Shown here one piece after another: positions 1-7,785 of a stretch of DNA of 11,363 bases (within the stretch, counting starts at the first letter, position 1; each line of letters opens with the position of its first letter). The notes beneath the pieces are model-generated. The model did no database searches. It was not told the origin of the DNA and saw only the letters and a program-made list of their open reading frames with translations. The position numbers were made by a program, and so were the translations under genes. The stretch lies in assembly GCA_017483425.1 (NCBI GenBank), contig JAFUWM010000310.1:1-11363 (forward strand). Direction: 5' to 3'. The stretch is from Lachnospiraceae bacterium (lineage in GTDB: Bacteria > Bacillota > Clostridia > Lachnospirales > Lachnospiraceae).

Positions 1-1107
1 GATAACCTGGAATCCTCACTCTCTACAGGACCTACGGGCGACGATCTTGACTTTGACGGGGAATTCTATCCGTACTATCACATGCTTGATGAGAGAGGCC
101 AGCATCTATACCGCCAGATATACGCAAACGCAAAGGAGCTTAATCCTGATTTTAAGGCTGTTGAAAAGGCCATGCCCTGGTCCTCTTTCAGAAATGTGTT
201 TGAAGCGGTTTTTAACGACCATCCGGAATTATTCTGGCTTAATACGGAGTACTCCGCAGGATACAGGGATAACGGGGAGTGTCTTGAAATTGTCCTTTCA
301 TTCAACCGTACCGCACAAGATCTTGAGGCTTCCGCTTCGCAGTTTGATTCCGGAGCAAACAATATAGGGAGCGCCGCCTACGGAAACGAATATGAGCAGG
401 AGAAAGCCATACATGATGCCATACTTAATGGTTTTGCTTATAACCGCTCGGCTGAGATGAATCAGAGCGCCTATAGCGGACTGGTAAATAACTCTACCGT
501 ATGTGCCGGGTATGCCAGATCTTTCCAGTATGTAATGCAGCAGCTTGGCATCCCATGTTATTACTGTCGGGGTGTCGCGGGCGAGCCCCATGCGTGGAAC
601 ATAATAAAGCTCGGGGACGACTACTACAATGTAGACGCAACGTGGGATGATTCCGACGAAACATGGCAGTATGAGTATTTCAATCTGTCCGATGCGGAGC
701 TGAATAAGGATCATCGCCGCACAAGTCTCTCTGTTTATCTTCCGGCATGTAACGGAGGACAGTACAGCCATCTTGAGCAGAAGCCGGAAAATGATACTCC
801 GGAGGAAAATGACGATGTTGCGGACCTTCCTGACGGAACCTATGTAGGCAGCCGCGAAGAGTATTTTGCGCAATGCATACAGGCAATACAGGCGAATGGA
901 AGAGGTTCTTATTCCTTTGATCTATATACAACCGACAAAGACGTATATAAAAGCTGCATGTCAGCCTACGCGGACGGCTCAGCCAAAAGTGAATATATGA
1001 ATGACGCTTTTTACTCTGTGGAGGACGCAAAAGGACTCTCTGTTGATTTTATCGGAACAGAGGAAAACGGCTACTATAAAATGACACAAAGGGTAAAGCT
1101 TAGGTAG
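1..1107 (+). CDS. Transglutaminase-like (papain-fold) domain protein, 5' end cut off by the window
   Basis: The frame is open from base 1, so the start and any signal peptide lie outside the window; 368 codons are visible. The transglutaminase core is clear. A Cys sits in STVCAGYARS (codon 502), a His in GEPHAWN (codon 589) and an Asp in YNVDATWDD (codon 634), the Cys-His-Asp order and spacing of this superfamily. Upstream is a helical region typical of the N-terminal part of these proteins (codons from about 82 to 480). Downstream, after an acidic linker rich in Glu, Asp and Pro (about 775-830), is a separate C-terminal domain of about 90 residues that I do not recognise. Bacterial members are often cell-surface proteins acting as proteases or crosslinking enzymes, but substrate and location cannot be read here. 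The gene ends with TAG, 4 nt from the convergent EAL gene's stop. Confidence 0.85.
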   Translation, partial: DNLESSLSTGPTGDDLDFDGEFYPYYHMLDERGQHLYRQIYANAKELNPDFKAVEKAMPWSSFRNVFEAVFNDHPELFWLNTEYSAGYRDNGECLEIVLSFNRTAQDLEASASQFDSGANNIGSAAYGNEYEQEKAIHDAILNGFAYNRSAEMNQSAYSGLVNNSTVCAGYARSFQYVMQQLGIPCYYCRGVAGEPHAWNIIKLGDDYYNVDATWDDSDETWQYEYFNLSDAELNKDHRRTSLSVYLPACNGGQYSHLEQKPENDTPEENDDVADLPDGTYVGSREEYFAQCIQAIQANGRGSYSFDLYTTDKDVYKSCMSAYADGSAKSEYMNDAFYSVEDAKGLSVDFIGTEENGYYKMTQRVKLR

Positions 1108-1123
1108 AAAGTCAGCTCTTTAC
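1093..1123. other. Inverted repeat spanning two convergent stop codons
   Basis: GTAAAG at 1093-1098 is exactly complementary to CTTTAC at 1118-1123, and two further pairs form if a 2-nt bulge is allowed. The dyad covers the last codons of both the transglutaminase-like gene and the EAL gene. Neither strand has a run of T after it, so it is not a standard intrinsic terminator. It might still end or pause transcription, but could equally be chance. Confidence 0.25.
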
Positions 1124-2995
1124 GAAATAATCCGTAAGCTGCTCTATGGGTATGGGCTTTGAGTACTTATATCCCTGCAGATATCTTGCAAACATGGCAA
1201 TGCAGCGCTCCTCATCATTCTCGTCCTCTATGCCTTCATAGAGGACGGAATAATTCATATCCGTAAACATATGTGCCAGATAGCTCACCATTGTCTCCGT
1301 CTTTACATCCACTCCGCTCGCAACGGTCAGCGATCTGTCAAACTTGATTATGTCAAAGGGAAGCTCCATTATACGCTCAAAGCTGGAATAGCCCGTTCCG
1401 AAATCATCCAGATAGAATTTGATCCCGCTGTCCCTGAGCTCGTTAAGCCTTTCTTTCACAAACAGGAAATCCCTCTCGTTCTGACTCTCCGTGATCTCTA
1501 TGGCGACCTTTTCAAAAGGGATGCCTATTATGGATATTATCCCTTTTACCTTTGCCGCGAAATCCGGCTCTCTCACATCTATCATCGAAAAATTAACGGA
1601 TATGCGTTTCACATAGTAGCCTTCTTCTATCAGCTTCTTTATCTGAGCGCAGGTCTTTGCAAGTATTATCAGACTCAGTGTATGTATCAGTCCGTGCCTC
1701 TCTGCAAGCGGAATAAACTGGTCGGGAAAGACCATACCCGTCTCCGGAAGCTTAAGTCTCATGAGTGCTTCCGCGGTATCGTATTGTCCTGTTCGTGTAT
1801 TCAAAACCGGCTGGCAGAAAACCAGCACTCTCGGATCATTAAGATCCTTCTTTGATCCTATATCCTTAAGCTCATCCAGAATATAACCGTGTCTGCTGTA
1901 CTCGATTATATCCTCGTCTGTTACGAATTTTACCGTATTTTCCCCCATTTGCGCATGAAGATACTGCAGCAGGGTAAGATAATCATTCTTTGAGCTGATC
2001 TCTATCCTTGAAGCCATATAGACGATCTTGTAATCAATGTTATGGGTTTCATATTCTTTATAAAAGGTGTCAAGCATCTTCTGACCCTTCTCCTCGTATG
2101 AAGGATTTTTCGCCGGATCAAAGACAAGTACCAGATGGCCGCCTGATATACGGAAAAGCTGACTGCTCCTGAAAAGCTTCTCACCATAATACCTTACTTT
2201 ATTCTGTATGGCTCTCGGCATATCGGCACCGCTCGCTTCAAAATCATGCAGGTAAAGGCTCATGAGATAGAAGTCCTGTCTTTTCATAAAGTTATAGGCT
2301 ACCATATCCTCAAAGGCTCCCGCGTCCACCGTACCCAGCGCGAAGTCATAGGGATTCGAGTGCATGAGGTATAATACAGCTATCGCCGGAAACAGAAACG
2401 TCGCCGCGGTATATGATGTCTGCCCGAAGAAAAGCTGCGCGTACATCAGCAGAAAGGCCAGTGCGGTGGATATGATTATCCCCCACAGTATCTTGCCGTA
2501 AACATGCTCACGGCTGCGGTATATCATGAAACAGATTATGCCTATCTCGATCGTATATACGTCCAGAAAAACATATGTAGCAACTCCGGTTCCGGTCAGG
2601 AAAGGCGCTGCAGCCTGGGCTATTATAGCCAGCACTAATACGACCCTCGCGAAAACGGCCGTCTTTCCCCATGAAAAGATTTCGACCTGCATAGTGTACT
2701 TTATATAGATCATATAAAGATACAGCGCCAATATCAGGTTTATATAATATACTAGATATAGAGCATATACGACAAAACTAAAGGGCTCTGCCGACATTGG
2801 AATAAGCAGATGGATAAGTATATCCGCCACAGACGCAAATATAAGCAGAACAGGAATTTTTCTAAGCGTGAGATAATTCTCCTCTTTCTTTATGTATGAA
2901 ACATACATAAGAATGAGGAGGATCACGCTTATGAATATGGTAAGGATATCACCGGCCGGTGTATAATTGTAAAGAAAGCTTTCAGCATTAGTCAT
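1112..2995 (-). CDS. Seven-helix membrane protein with degenerate GGDEF and intact EAL domain (c-di-GMP phosphodiesterase)
   Basis: The 627-residue protein starts with about seven hydrophobic helices (roughly residues 15-35, 47-65, 72-98, 113-132, 140-158, 169-190, 197-212), probably a membrane sensor. Residues about 225-365 have the outline of a GGDEF domain, but the signature reads FRISGGHLVLVF, so cyclase activity is not expected. The C-terminal EAL domain (about 385-627) keeps the residues needed to hydrolyse c-di-GMP: AEAL (408-411), SVNFS with Asn468, EITES with Glu500, DDFGTGYSS from Asp530, Lys551 in IKFDRS, EGIE with Glu587 and QGYKYSKP with Gln607. An active phosphodiesterase is therefore likely. 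The start is 3 nt after the rho stop and in the same frame. No good ribosome binding site is seen; AGG lies about 14 nt upstream. Translation may depend on coupling to rho. Confidence 0.93.
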   Translation of the reverse strand: MTNAESFLYNYTPAGDILTIFISVILLILMYVSYIKKEENYLTLRKIPVLLIFASVADILIHLLIPMSAEPFSFVVYALYLVYYINLILALYLYMIYIKYTMQVEIFSWGKTAVFARVVLVLAIIAQAAAPFLTGTGVATYVFLDVYTIEIGIICFMIYRSREHVYGKILWGIIISTALAFLLMYAQLFFGQTSYTAATFLFPAIAVLYLMHSNPYDFALGTVDAGAFEDMVAYNFMKRQDFYLMSLYLHDFEASGADMPRAIQNKVRYYGEKLFRSSQLFRISGGHLVLVFDPAKNPSYEEKGQKMLDTFYKEYETHNIDYKIVYMASRIEISSKNDYLTLLQYLHAQMGENTVKFVTDEDIIEYSRHGYILDELKDIGSKKDLNDPRVLVFCQPVLNTRTGQYDTAEALMRLKLPETGMVFPDQFIPLAERHGLIHTLSLIILAKTCAQIKKLIEEGYYVKRISVNFSMIDVREPDFAAKVKGIISIIGIPFEKVAIEITESQNERDFLFVKERLNELRDSGIKFYLDDFGTGYSSFERIMELPFDIIKFDRSLTVASGVDVKTETMVSYLAHMFTDMNYSVLYEGIEDENDEERCIAMFARYLQGYKYSKPIPIEQLTDYFVKS

Positions 2996-2998
2996 AGA

Positions 2999-4357
2999 CT
3001 AATAAAACCTGATCTTTTTTACCATCTCAATGAATTCGCGGTTGCTGTGAGTTCTTGAAAACAGATCTATGAGCTTATCGGTAGCTTCTTCCGGCTTCAG
3101 ATTATTAAGCGTCTTGCGTACTATATCTATGCCTTCAAGCTCCAGCGGGCTCAAAAGCAGATCGTCTCTTCTCGTAGAGGACTTTGCGAGATCTATCGCC
3201 GGGAACACCCTCTTTTCCTGGAGCTTCCTGTCAAGCACCATTTCCATGTTTCCTGTTCCCTTGAATTCCTCGTATACCACGTCATCCATCTTGCTTCCGG
3301 TATCCACAAGCGCCGTTGCGAGAATTGTGAGCGAGCCGCCCTCTCTCATATTCCTTGCCGCACCGAAAAATCTCTTGGGCATGTGGAGCGCCGCGGGATC
3401 AAGACCACCGGACAATGTACGTCCTGACGGGGGAACCGTAAGGTTATAAGCCCTTGAGAGCCTTGTAATGGAGTCGAGCAGTATCATGACATCGCGCCTT
3501 GATTCCACAAGCCTTCTCGCTCTCTCTATCACCATTTCCGAAACTCTTTTATGATGCTCGGGGAGCTCGTCAAATGTGGAATATATGACCTCAACATTTG
3601 CCCCCTGTATTGATTCCTTTATGTCGGTTACTTCCTCGGGACGCTCATCTATGAGCAGGATTATGAGATGCATTTCCGGATTACATCTTGTGACGGCCTT
3701 GGCAACAGCCTTGAGCAGAGTGGTCTTGCCGGCTTTTGGAGGAGATACGATCATTCCTCTCTGACCTTTTCCTATGGGGCTTATGAGATCCATGATCCTC
3801 ATGGCTATATTGCTGTTTCCCATCTCGAGATGTATCCTCTCGTTGGGGAATATCGGCGTCATATCCTCGAAGTTATATCTTGTCGCAGCCTCCGAGGGAT
3901 GCATGCCGTTTATGCTCTTCACATAAAGCAGCGCCGAAAACTTCTCATTGCCGGTCCTTACTCTTGTGTTTCCGACTACTATATCACCTGTCTTAAGCCC
4001 GAAACGACGTATCTGGCTGGGAGCCACATATACGTCATTTTCCCCCGGCAGATAGTTCTCGCAGCGGATAAAACCGTATCCATCAGCCATGACCTCAAGT
4101 ATTCCGTTTGCGACAATACCTGAATCAAGCTCTCCCTTTTCCTCCGGAAAACTATCAGCATCATAGGCTTCACCGCCGTCTTTTCTGCCGCTATGCTCCT
4201 GTCCCTTGCCATCCGAATGTTTCTCTTCTTTTTCTGCCTCATTCGCAAGCAGTTCTATAAGCTCGGCCTTTTTCATAGTGGACGTACCCTTAAGACCCTG
4301 TGACTTTGCAAGCTCCTTTAGCTGCGCAAGCGGCAATGTTGCCAGTTTCTCTCTCAT
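2999..4357 (-). CDS. rho: Transcription termination factor Rho
   Basis: Rho is the hexameric RNA-dependent ATPase that ends untranslated transcripts. The 452 residues show the full domain order. There is an N-terminal Rho-N helical domain (about 1-40, LKELAKSQGLKG), then a charged low-complexity linker (about 41-80) of the kind inserted in many Gram-positive Rhos. Next comes the cold-shock-like RNA-binding domain (about 84-150, GYGFIR and VAPSQIRRFGLKTGD). The ATPase has Walker A PPKAGKTT (206-213), Walker B MILLDSITR (291-299), the Q-loop SGGLDPAAL (317 onward) and an R-loop region DTGSKMDDVVYEEFKGTGN (352-370). Length is normal. The start is supported by AAGGAGT just upstream of ATG at 4357. 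It ends with TAG and is followed after 3 nt by the EAL gene. Identification is secure from motifs alone. Confidence 0.98.
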   Translation of the reverse strand: MREKLATLPLAQLKELAKSQGLKGTSTMKKAELIELLANEAEKEEKHSDGKGQEHSGRKDGGEAYDADSFPEEKGELDSGIVANGILEVMADGYGFIRCENYLPGENDVYVAPSQIRRFGLKTGDIVVGNTRVRTGNEKFSALLYVKSINGMHPSEAATRYNFEDMTPIFPNERIHLEMGNSNIAMRIMDLISPIGKGQRGMIVSPPKAGKTTLLKAVAKAVTRCNPEMHLIILLIDERPEEVTDIKESIQGANVEVIYSTFDELPEHHKRVSEMVIERARRLVESRRDVMILLDSITRLSRAYNLTVPPSGRTLSGGLDPAALHMPKRFFGAARNMREGGSLTILATALVDTGSKMDDVVYEEFKGTGNMEMVLDRKLQEKRVFPAIDLAKSSTRRDDLLLSPLELEGIDIVRKTLNNLKPEEATDKLIDLFSRTHSNREFIEMVKKIRFY

Positions 4358-4508
4358 AAACTCCTTCCTTTTTTCATAAATACATATTTAATATTGCACA
4401 TAAAGTTTTTTATCTGGTTTTTTTCTCTTGATTTGAAATAAAGACAAAAGTCCATACAGGGAAAGTTTTCATTTGACCCCGACACCATAAGTATGATACA
4501 ACGAAGAA
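4358..4508. other. Divergent spacer between rho and the C39-like gene
   Basis: This AT-rich 151-bp stretch must carry the signals for two divergent genes. Beside rho the minus strand has a strong AAGGAG site. On the plus strand TTGACC (4473-4478) and TATGAT (4492-4497) both resemble promoter hexamers, but they are only 13 bp apart, too close for a normal sigma-A promoter. I found no confident promoter, operator or riboswitch. Confidence 0.4.
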
Positions 4509-5042
4509 ATGAATAAAGCAAGCACAAATATTAATCCATATTACAGTTTTCACAGCACGGCGGAATTCGGCAGGGGGTATTACAAAAATCACTGCGGCCC
4601 GACCGCCATCACAAATCTGATCGTAACCGCAAGGCAGAGACAGCTTGGGACTGCCCTCTCCTCCGATGAAGTACGGGACACCTTTGAAAAGGTCGCTTCA
4701 ATGGGAAAGCGCAGTCTTATCTACAACAGACGCTACGGCACCACGGATTTCCTGCTCTGGTTCTACGTAAAGGCCGCATTTAAAAAGCTCGGGATTAAAT
4801 CTCTCCGCCCTGTCATGCGGCATACCTTAAGCGCGGGGAATGCCCGCCGTATATTATCCAAAGGGAGCTTTCTTCTCATTGAGCTTTTCGGCCATCCCAA
4901 ATACGGCTGGCACCAGATGGTCATTTACGACACTGACGAAAGAGGGCTGTTTATCGCCGCGGACGGTTTCAGCAGCTCTCCGGTATTTCTGAACGACAAA
5001 GAAATAGGACGCGGCCTCTTTCTTGAGATCGCGTCCCGCTAG
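4509..5042 (+). CDS. Small C39-like papain-fold cysteine peptidase domain protein, function unknown
   Basis: The 177-residue protein has the arrangement of a C39-type or related papain-fold enzyme. The nucleophile motif is NHCGPTAITN with Cys29, the His is in GWHQMVIYD (His135), and a likely third residue is in AADGF (Asp152). The usual Gln a few residues before the Cys is not obvious (YYKNHC). There is no signal peptide or membrane helix, so it should be cytoplasmic, and no ABC transporter or peptide substrate gene lies next to it, unlike bacteriocin-processing C39 proteins. ATG at 4509 is the first possible start, because an in-frame TGA lies at 4494-4496. The ribosome binding site is poor (GAAGAA directly before ATG). 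It ends with TAG 5 nt from the convergent minE stop. The fold call is moderately sure; the function is unknown. Confidence 0.75.
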   Translation: MNKASTNINPYYSFHSTAEFGRGYYKNHCGPTAITNLIVTARQRQLGTALSSDEVRDTFEKVASMGKRSLIYNRRYGTTDFLLWFYVKAAFKKLGIKSLRPVMRHTLSAGNARRILSKGSFLLIELFGHPKYGWHQMVIYDTDERGLFIAADGFSSSPVFLNDKEIGRGLFLEIASR

Positions 5043-5047
5043 ATTCT

Positions 5048-5323
5048 TTAATTCCTCTGTCTGATATTTCTTATAGGTATGTTTGCAAAGAGCGCCGGTC
5101 CCGACTTGTCCTCCGGACCCTCTCCCTCGGACTGCGTGATCTTGATATCCAGTCCCTCGCTGTCTATCTCCACATACTTGGACAGTACCTCTATGATATC
5201 GTTTTTTATCCTCTCCATTATCTCAGGCGAGCAGGCTGACCGGTCAGAAACCAGCACAAGCTTAAGCCTGTCCTTTGCTGTCTCGCCTGATGACTTTCTT
5301 TTGAAAAAATCACCAAATGACAT
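5048..5323 (-). CDS. minE: Cell division topological specificity factor MinE
   Basis: MinE binds MinD at the membrane, stimulates its ATPase and displaces MinC, producing the pole-to-pole oscillation that keeps the division site at midcell. The 91 residues match the family in size and order. A short amphipathic N-terminus (MSFGDFFKRK) probably acts as the membrane-targeting segment. The MinD-contact stretch follows (KDRLKLVLVSDR), then a helix and a beta strand of the dimerisation domain (IIEVLSKYVEID and LDIKITQ). AGGAGG lies 5 nt before the start and overlaps the end of the minD spacer, which is only 13 nt. It is the last gene of the minCDE cluster and ends with TAA. Confidence 0.95.
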   Translation of the reverse strand: MSFGDFFKRKSSGETAKDRLKLVLVSDRSACSPEIMERIKNDIIEVLSKYVEIDSEGLDIKITQSEGEGPEDKSGPALFANIPIRNIRQRN

Positions 5324-5336
5324 GTCCGCCTCCTGT

Positions 5337-6119
5337 TCAGTTCTTTCCGAAAAGCTTCGCGAAAAAGCCCTTCTTTTTCCTGAGATCCAAATATGGAACC
5401 TCTTCTCCCATTATCCTGTGACATATGTTAATATATGCCTGTCCGGCAAGAGACTCATCTCCCGCCAGCGGTTCGCCGTTATTAGTTGCAACGACTATCT
5501 GCTCGTCATCAGGTACGACCCCGATAAGCTTGATCCCGAGAACCTCCACGACATCTTCGGCGCTCATCATATCACCACGCTCAACCATATCGGTACGAAG
5601 CCTGTTTACGACCAGCCTCACATCCTGCATCTCGTTCGCTTCAAGCAGTCCTATGATACGGTCGGCATCCCTTACCGCCGAAACCTCGGGAGTCGTGACT
5701 ATGATCCCTCTGTCGGCTCCCGCTATGGCATTTTTGAAGCCCTGCTCTATACCGGCGGGTGAATCCATTATTACATAATCAAATTCTTCCTTAAGCTCCT
5801 TTGCCACCTCTGCCATCTGCTCCGGAGTTACAGCCGATTTATCCCTTGTCTGTGCTGCCGGCAGAAGACAGAGCCCCTCATACCTTTTGTCTTTGATAAG
5901 CGCCTGCTTGAGCTTGCAGTTACCCTCCACGACATCAACCACGTTGTAAACTATGCGGTTTTCAAGCCCAAGAACCACATCCAGGTTTCTGAGCCCTATA
6001 TCGGTGTCCACAAGGACAACCTTCTTTCCCAGCTTGGCAAGACCCGTACCAATATTTGCCGTGGTAGTCGTCTTGCCCACACCGCCCTTTCCTGACGTGA
6101 TGACTATTACTTCACCCAT
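5337..6119 (-). CDS. minD: Septum site-determining ATPase MinD
   Basis: MinD is a ParA-type ATPase that dimerises with ATP on the inner membrane face and recruits MinC. The 260 residues are of normal length. The deviant Walker A is at the N-terminus (SGKGGVGKTTT), with switch I (DTDIGLRNLD) and Walker B (DYVIMDSPAGIEQG) following in order. The C-terminus, KKKGFFAKLFGKN, is the basic amphipathic helix that anchors MinD to membrane. GGGAGG precedes ATG by a short spacer. It lies 18 nt after minC and 13 nt before minE, so the three are probably translated from one message. Confidence 0.98.
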   Translation of the reverse strand: MGEVIVITSGKGGVGKTTTTANIGTGLAKLGKKVVLVDTDIGLRNLDVVLGLENRIVYNVVDVVEGNCKLKQALIKDKRYEGLCLLPAAQTRDKSAVTPEQMAEVAKELKEEFDYVIMDSPAGIEQGFKNAIAGADRGIIVTTPEVSAVRDADRIIGLLEANEMQDVRLVVNRLRTDMVERGDMMSAEDVVEVLGIKLIGVVPDDEQIVVATNNGEPLAGDESLAGQAYINICHRIMGEEVPYLDLRKKKGFFAKLFGKN

Positions 6120-6137
6120 TTCTTCCTCCCAAATCTC

Positions 6138-6971
6138 TTATCTGTTCTCTGCCTGCTTTTCTTCTTCATTATTATTTGCGGCATCCGGCTCACTGTTTCT
6201 CTTCTTTTTGAAGAATTCATTATTCCTGACCAGATCGCTGCTAAGCGGAGTGATGACTATATGACCGTCAGAAATAAGAGCCACCTCAGGCACAGGCGCT
6301 TCCTTTTTTGCAAACAGTCCTTTTTTTTGCTTTGGAGAACTGTCTGCCGCTATAGCCATGGCATCAGATATCCGCACCTGTATGGGGTTCATCTCCATCG
6401 CAAAGATAAAAGCCTCCGGATCGCCAAAAGCGCCCGCGTCAGCGTTTCCCTGCAGCGCTCCAAGGACGAATATGCATCCGCCTGCCGTAACTGAAGCTCC
6501 CGGCTTCACGTCACCTATCACCATCACTGATCCCTGTGACTCAATGTTTGCTCCCGATCTCAGATTGCCCATGATCACGCGGCAATTCATAGGATCGACC
6601 GCTGCCTGAAGATTCTCTATAGTCTCAAGCATCTGCTCTCTTTCTTTTTTGAGTGCCGCAAGCTCCTTCTCATGACCGGGATCAGGCCCCAAAAGCTTCT
6701 GGAATCTGTCCTCAAGCTCAGGATTCTCAAGCACTATACCCTCACACTTGACCTTGGTGTTCTCAGCCAGAAGTCGTAATATCTGCGCCGCCTCGGGCTC
6801 TGATATCTTGCGTCCCTCTATAGAAAGGATCAGGTGTTTGCTGCCAAAGAATTCGGCCGCGTTTTTAAACTTGTCTTCCACGCCGGGGAGCAGAGTCTCA
6901 AACTCTCCGCTTTCCGGAAGTCTCAAAACTATTCCTGATTTCACACCCTTAAGTGTGACCTTTTCCGCCAT
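6138..6971 (-). CDS. minC: Septum site-determining protein MinC with extended C-terminal tail
   Basis: MinC inhibits FtsZ polymerisation away from midcell and is recruited by MinD. Residues 1-95 fit the N-terminal FtsZ-inhibiting domain. A charged helical linker (about 100-125) leads to the C-terminal beta-helix domain (about 130-205; GNLRSG, GSVMVIGDVKPGASV, FVLGALQGNADAG). The MinD-binding motif, usually RSGQ, reads RSGA at 138-141. After residue 205 comes a tail of about 70 residues. It contains a basic-hydrophobic patch KQKKGLFAKK (214-223), a short segment seen in other clostridial MinC proteins (PEVALISDGHIVITP), and an acidic, Asn-rich end. AAAGAGGG lies 8 nt upstream of the ATG. The gene heads minCDE and follows cbiC after 113 bp. 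Confidence 0.95.
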   Translation of the reverse strand: MAEKVTLKGVKSGIVLRLPESGEFETLLPGVEDKFKNAAEFFGSKHLILSIEGRKISEPEAAQILRLLAENTKVKCEGIVLENPELEDRFQKLLGPDPGHEKELAALKKEREQMLETIENLQAAVDPMNCRVIMGNLRSGANIESQGSVMVIGDVKPGASVTAGGCIFVLGALQGNADAGAFGDPEAFIFAMEMNPIQVRISDAMAIAADSSPKQKKGLFAKKEAPVPEVALISDGHIVITPLSSDLVRNNEFFKKKRNSEPDAANNNEEEKQAENR

Positions 6972-7006
6972 TCGTTATCCCTCTTTCCTGCCTCAACAGC
7001 CCTATA

Positions 7007-7057
7007 ATGATACACCCAACCGAGCGTTATTGGAAACTACAACATATGGTATGTCAG
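7007..7057 (-). promoter_or_regulatory. Possible minCDE promoter region
   Basis: Two weak sigma-A-like pairs lie in the 113-bp gap upstream of minC. One is CTGACA (7052-7057) with a 17-bp spacer to TCCAAT (7029-7034). The other is TTTCCA (7031-7036) with an 18-bp spacer to TATCAT (7007-7012), the latter giving a leader of roughly 30 nt. A small dyad ACATA-TGG-TATGT (7042-7054) lies inside. There is no terminator-like hairpin after cbiC, so minCDE may also receive read-through. Confidence 0.35.
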
Positions 7058-7084
7058 GCGGAAATCCATGCGTATTGACATAAC

Positions 7085-7777
7085 TTACACAGAATATAAC
7101 ACCGCATTTATGATGGCTGCAGCGACGGGACTGCCTCCTTTATTGCCCTCGTTGATGATATACGGGATGTCCGTATTCATGATAAGCTCTTTGGAAGCGA
7201 CAACATTGACGAAGCCTACAGGTACTCCGATGATAAAGTCAGGCTTAAACAAATCCTCAGAATACAATTTATGTAAACTAATTAGAGCCGTGGGAGCATT
7301 CCCCACCGCAAAGATCATGGGTTTATCTGGTGTTTCTTTATGTAAATCTGCAGCATGTTCCATGGCGACATAGGCCCGGGTCAGATCTCTTTTTTTTGCC
7401 TCATTCGCCACATCTTCATCCGCCATAAAGCAAAAAAACTCTCCCCCGAGTTCACGCAGTTTCTTTTTATTTATTCCGGTCAGAGCCATATTGGTATCGG
7501 TTATTATGTCGGCTCCGGATTTGATAAGCTTATGAATTATGTTAACTGAACCATCAGAGAATCTTAGTGTCGAAGCATAGTCAAAATCCGCTGTTGTATG
7601 TATGCAGCGGTATATTATATTTCTGTGCAGCGCATTAATATCCTTATCATTCTCTATACTGCCCGAAGCGTCATAGTACAAAGGCACAGATATATTCTGT
7701 GCCTTTAATGTATCATCTATTATCTCAAAGCTTTTTTTTTCGATATCAGCCGGTTTGACCGTCTCTATGATTGACAT
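7085..7777 (-). CDS. cbiC: Cobalt-precorrin-8 methylmutase CbiC
   Basis: CbiC/CobH moves a methyl group from C-11 to C-12 of the corrin ring, giving cobyrinate in the late part of cobalamin synthesis. The 230 residues carry the family landmarks. The N-terminus reads VKPADIEKKSFEII, the catalytic His60 is in IHTTADFDY, and ADIITDTNMALTGI, FAVGNAPTAL and IIGVPVGFVNVVASKE follow in order. Between the N-terminal helix and the catalytic His there are about 15 more residues than I expect for the family (around 30-52). No ribosome binding site is evident before ATG at 7777. The gpmI stop is 8 nt upstream, so coupled translation is likely. A run of nine A's on the coding strand (coding Glu-Lys-Lys-Ser near the start) could cause slippage. 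No other cobalamin gene is in the window. Confidence 0.95.
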   Translation of the reverse strand: MSIIETVKPADIEKKSFEIIDDTLKAQNISVPLYYDASGSIENDKDINALHRNIIYRCIHTTADFDYASTLRFSDGSVNIIHKLIKSGADIITDTNMALTGINKKKLRELGGEFFCFMADEDVANEAKKRDLTRAYVAMEHAADLHKETPDKPMIFAVGNAPTALISLHKLYSEDLFKPDFIIGVPVGFVNVVASKELIMNTDIPYIINEGNKGGSPVAAAIINAVLYSV

Positions 7778-7785
7778 ATTATTTC

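Noticed and set aside
298..873. Minus-strand open frame opposite the transglutaminase-like gene
   Set aside because: The plus strand has a clear Cys-His-Asp core; the opposite frame shows no family motif.
4354..4377. Seven-codon leader ORF overlapping the rho start as ATGA
   Set aside because: It lacks any ribosome binding site and its codons are simply the rho Shine-Dalgarno region; chance is enough to explain it.
4473..4497. Promoter TTGACC...TATGAT for the C39-like gene
   Set aside because: The spacer is 13 bp, too short for a standard sigma-A promoter, so it is not listed as a promoter.
7003..7008. Perfect TATAAT on the plus strand upstream of minC
   Set aside because: No acceptable -35 element lies 16-18 bp upstream and no plus-strand gene follows.
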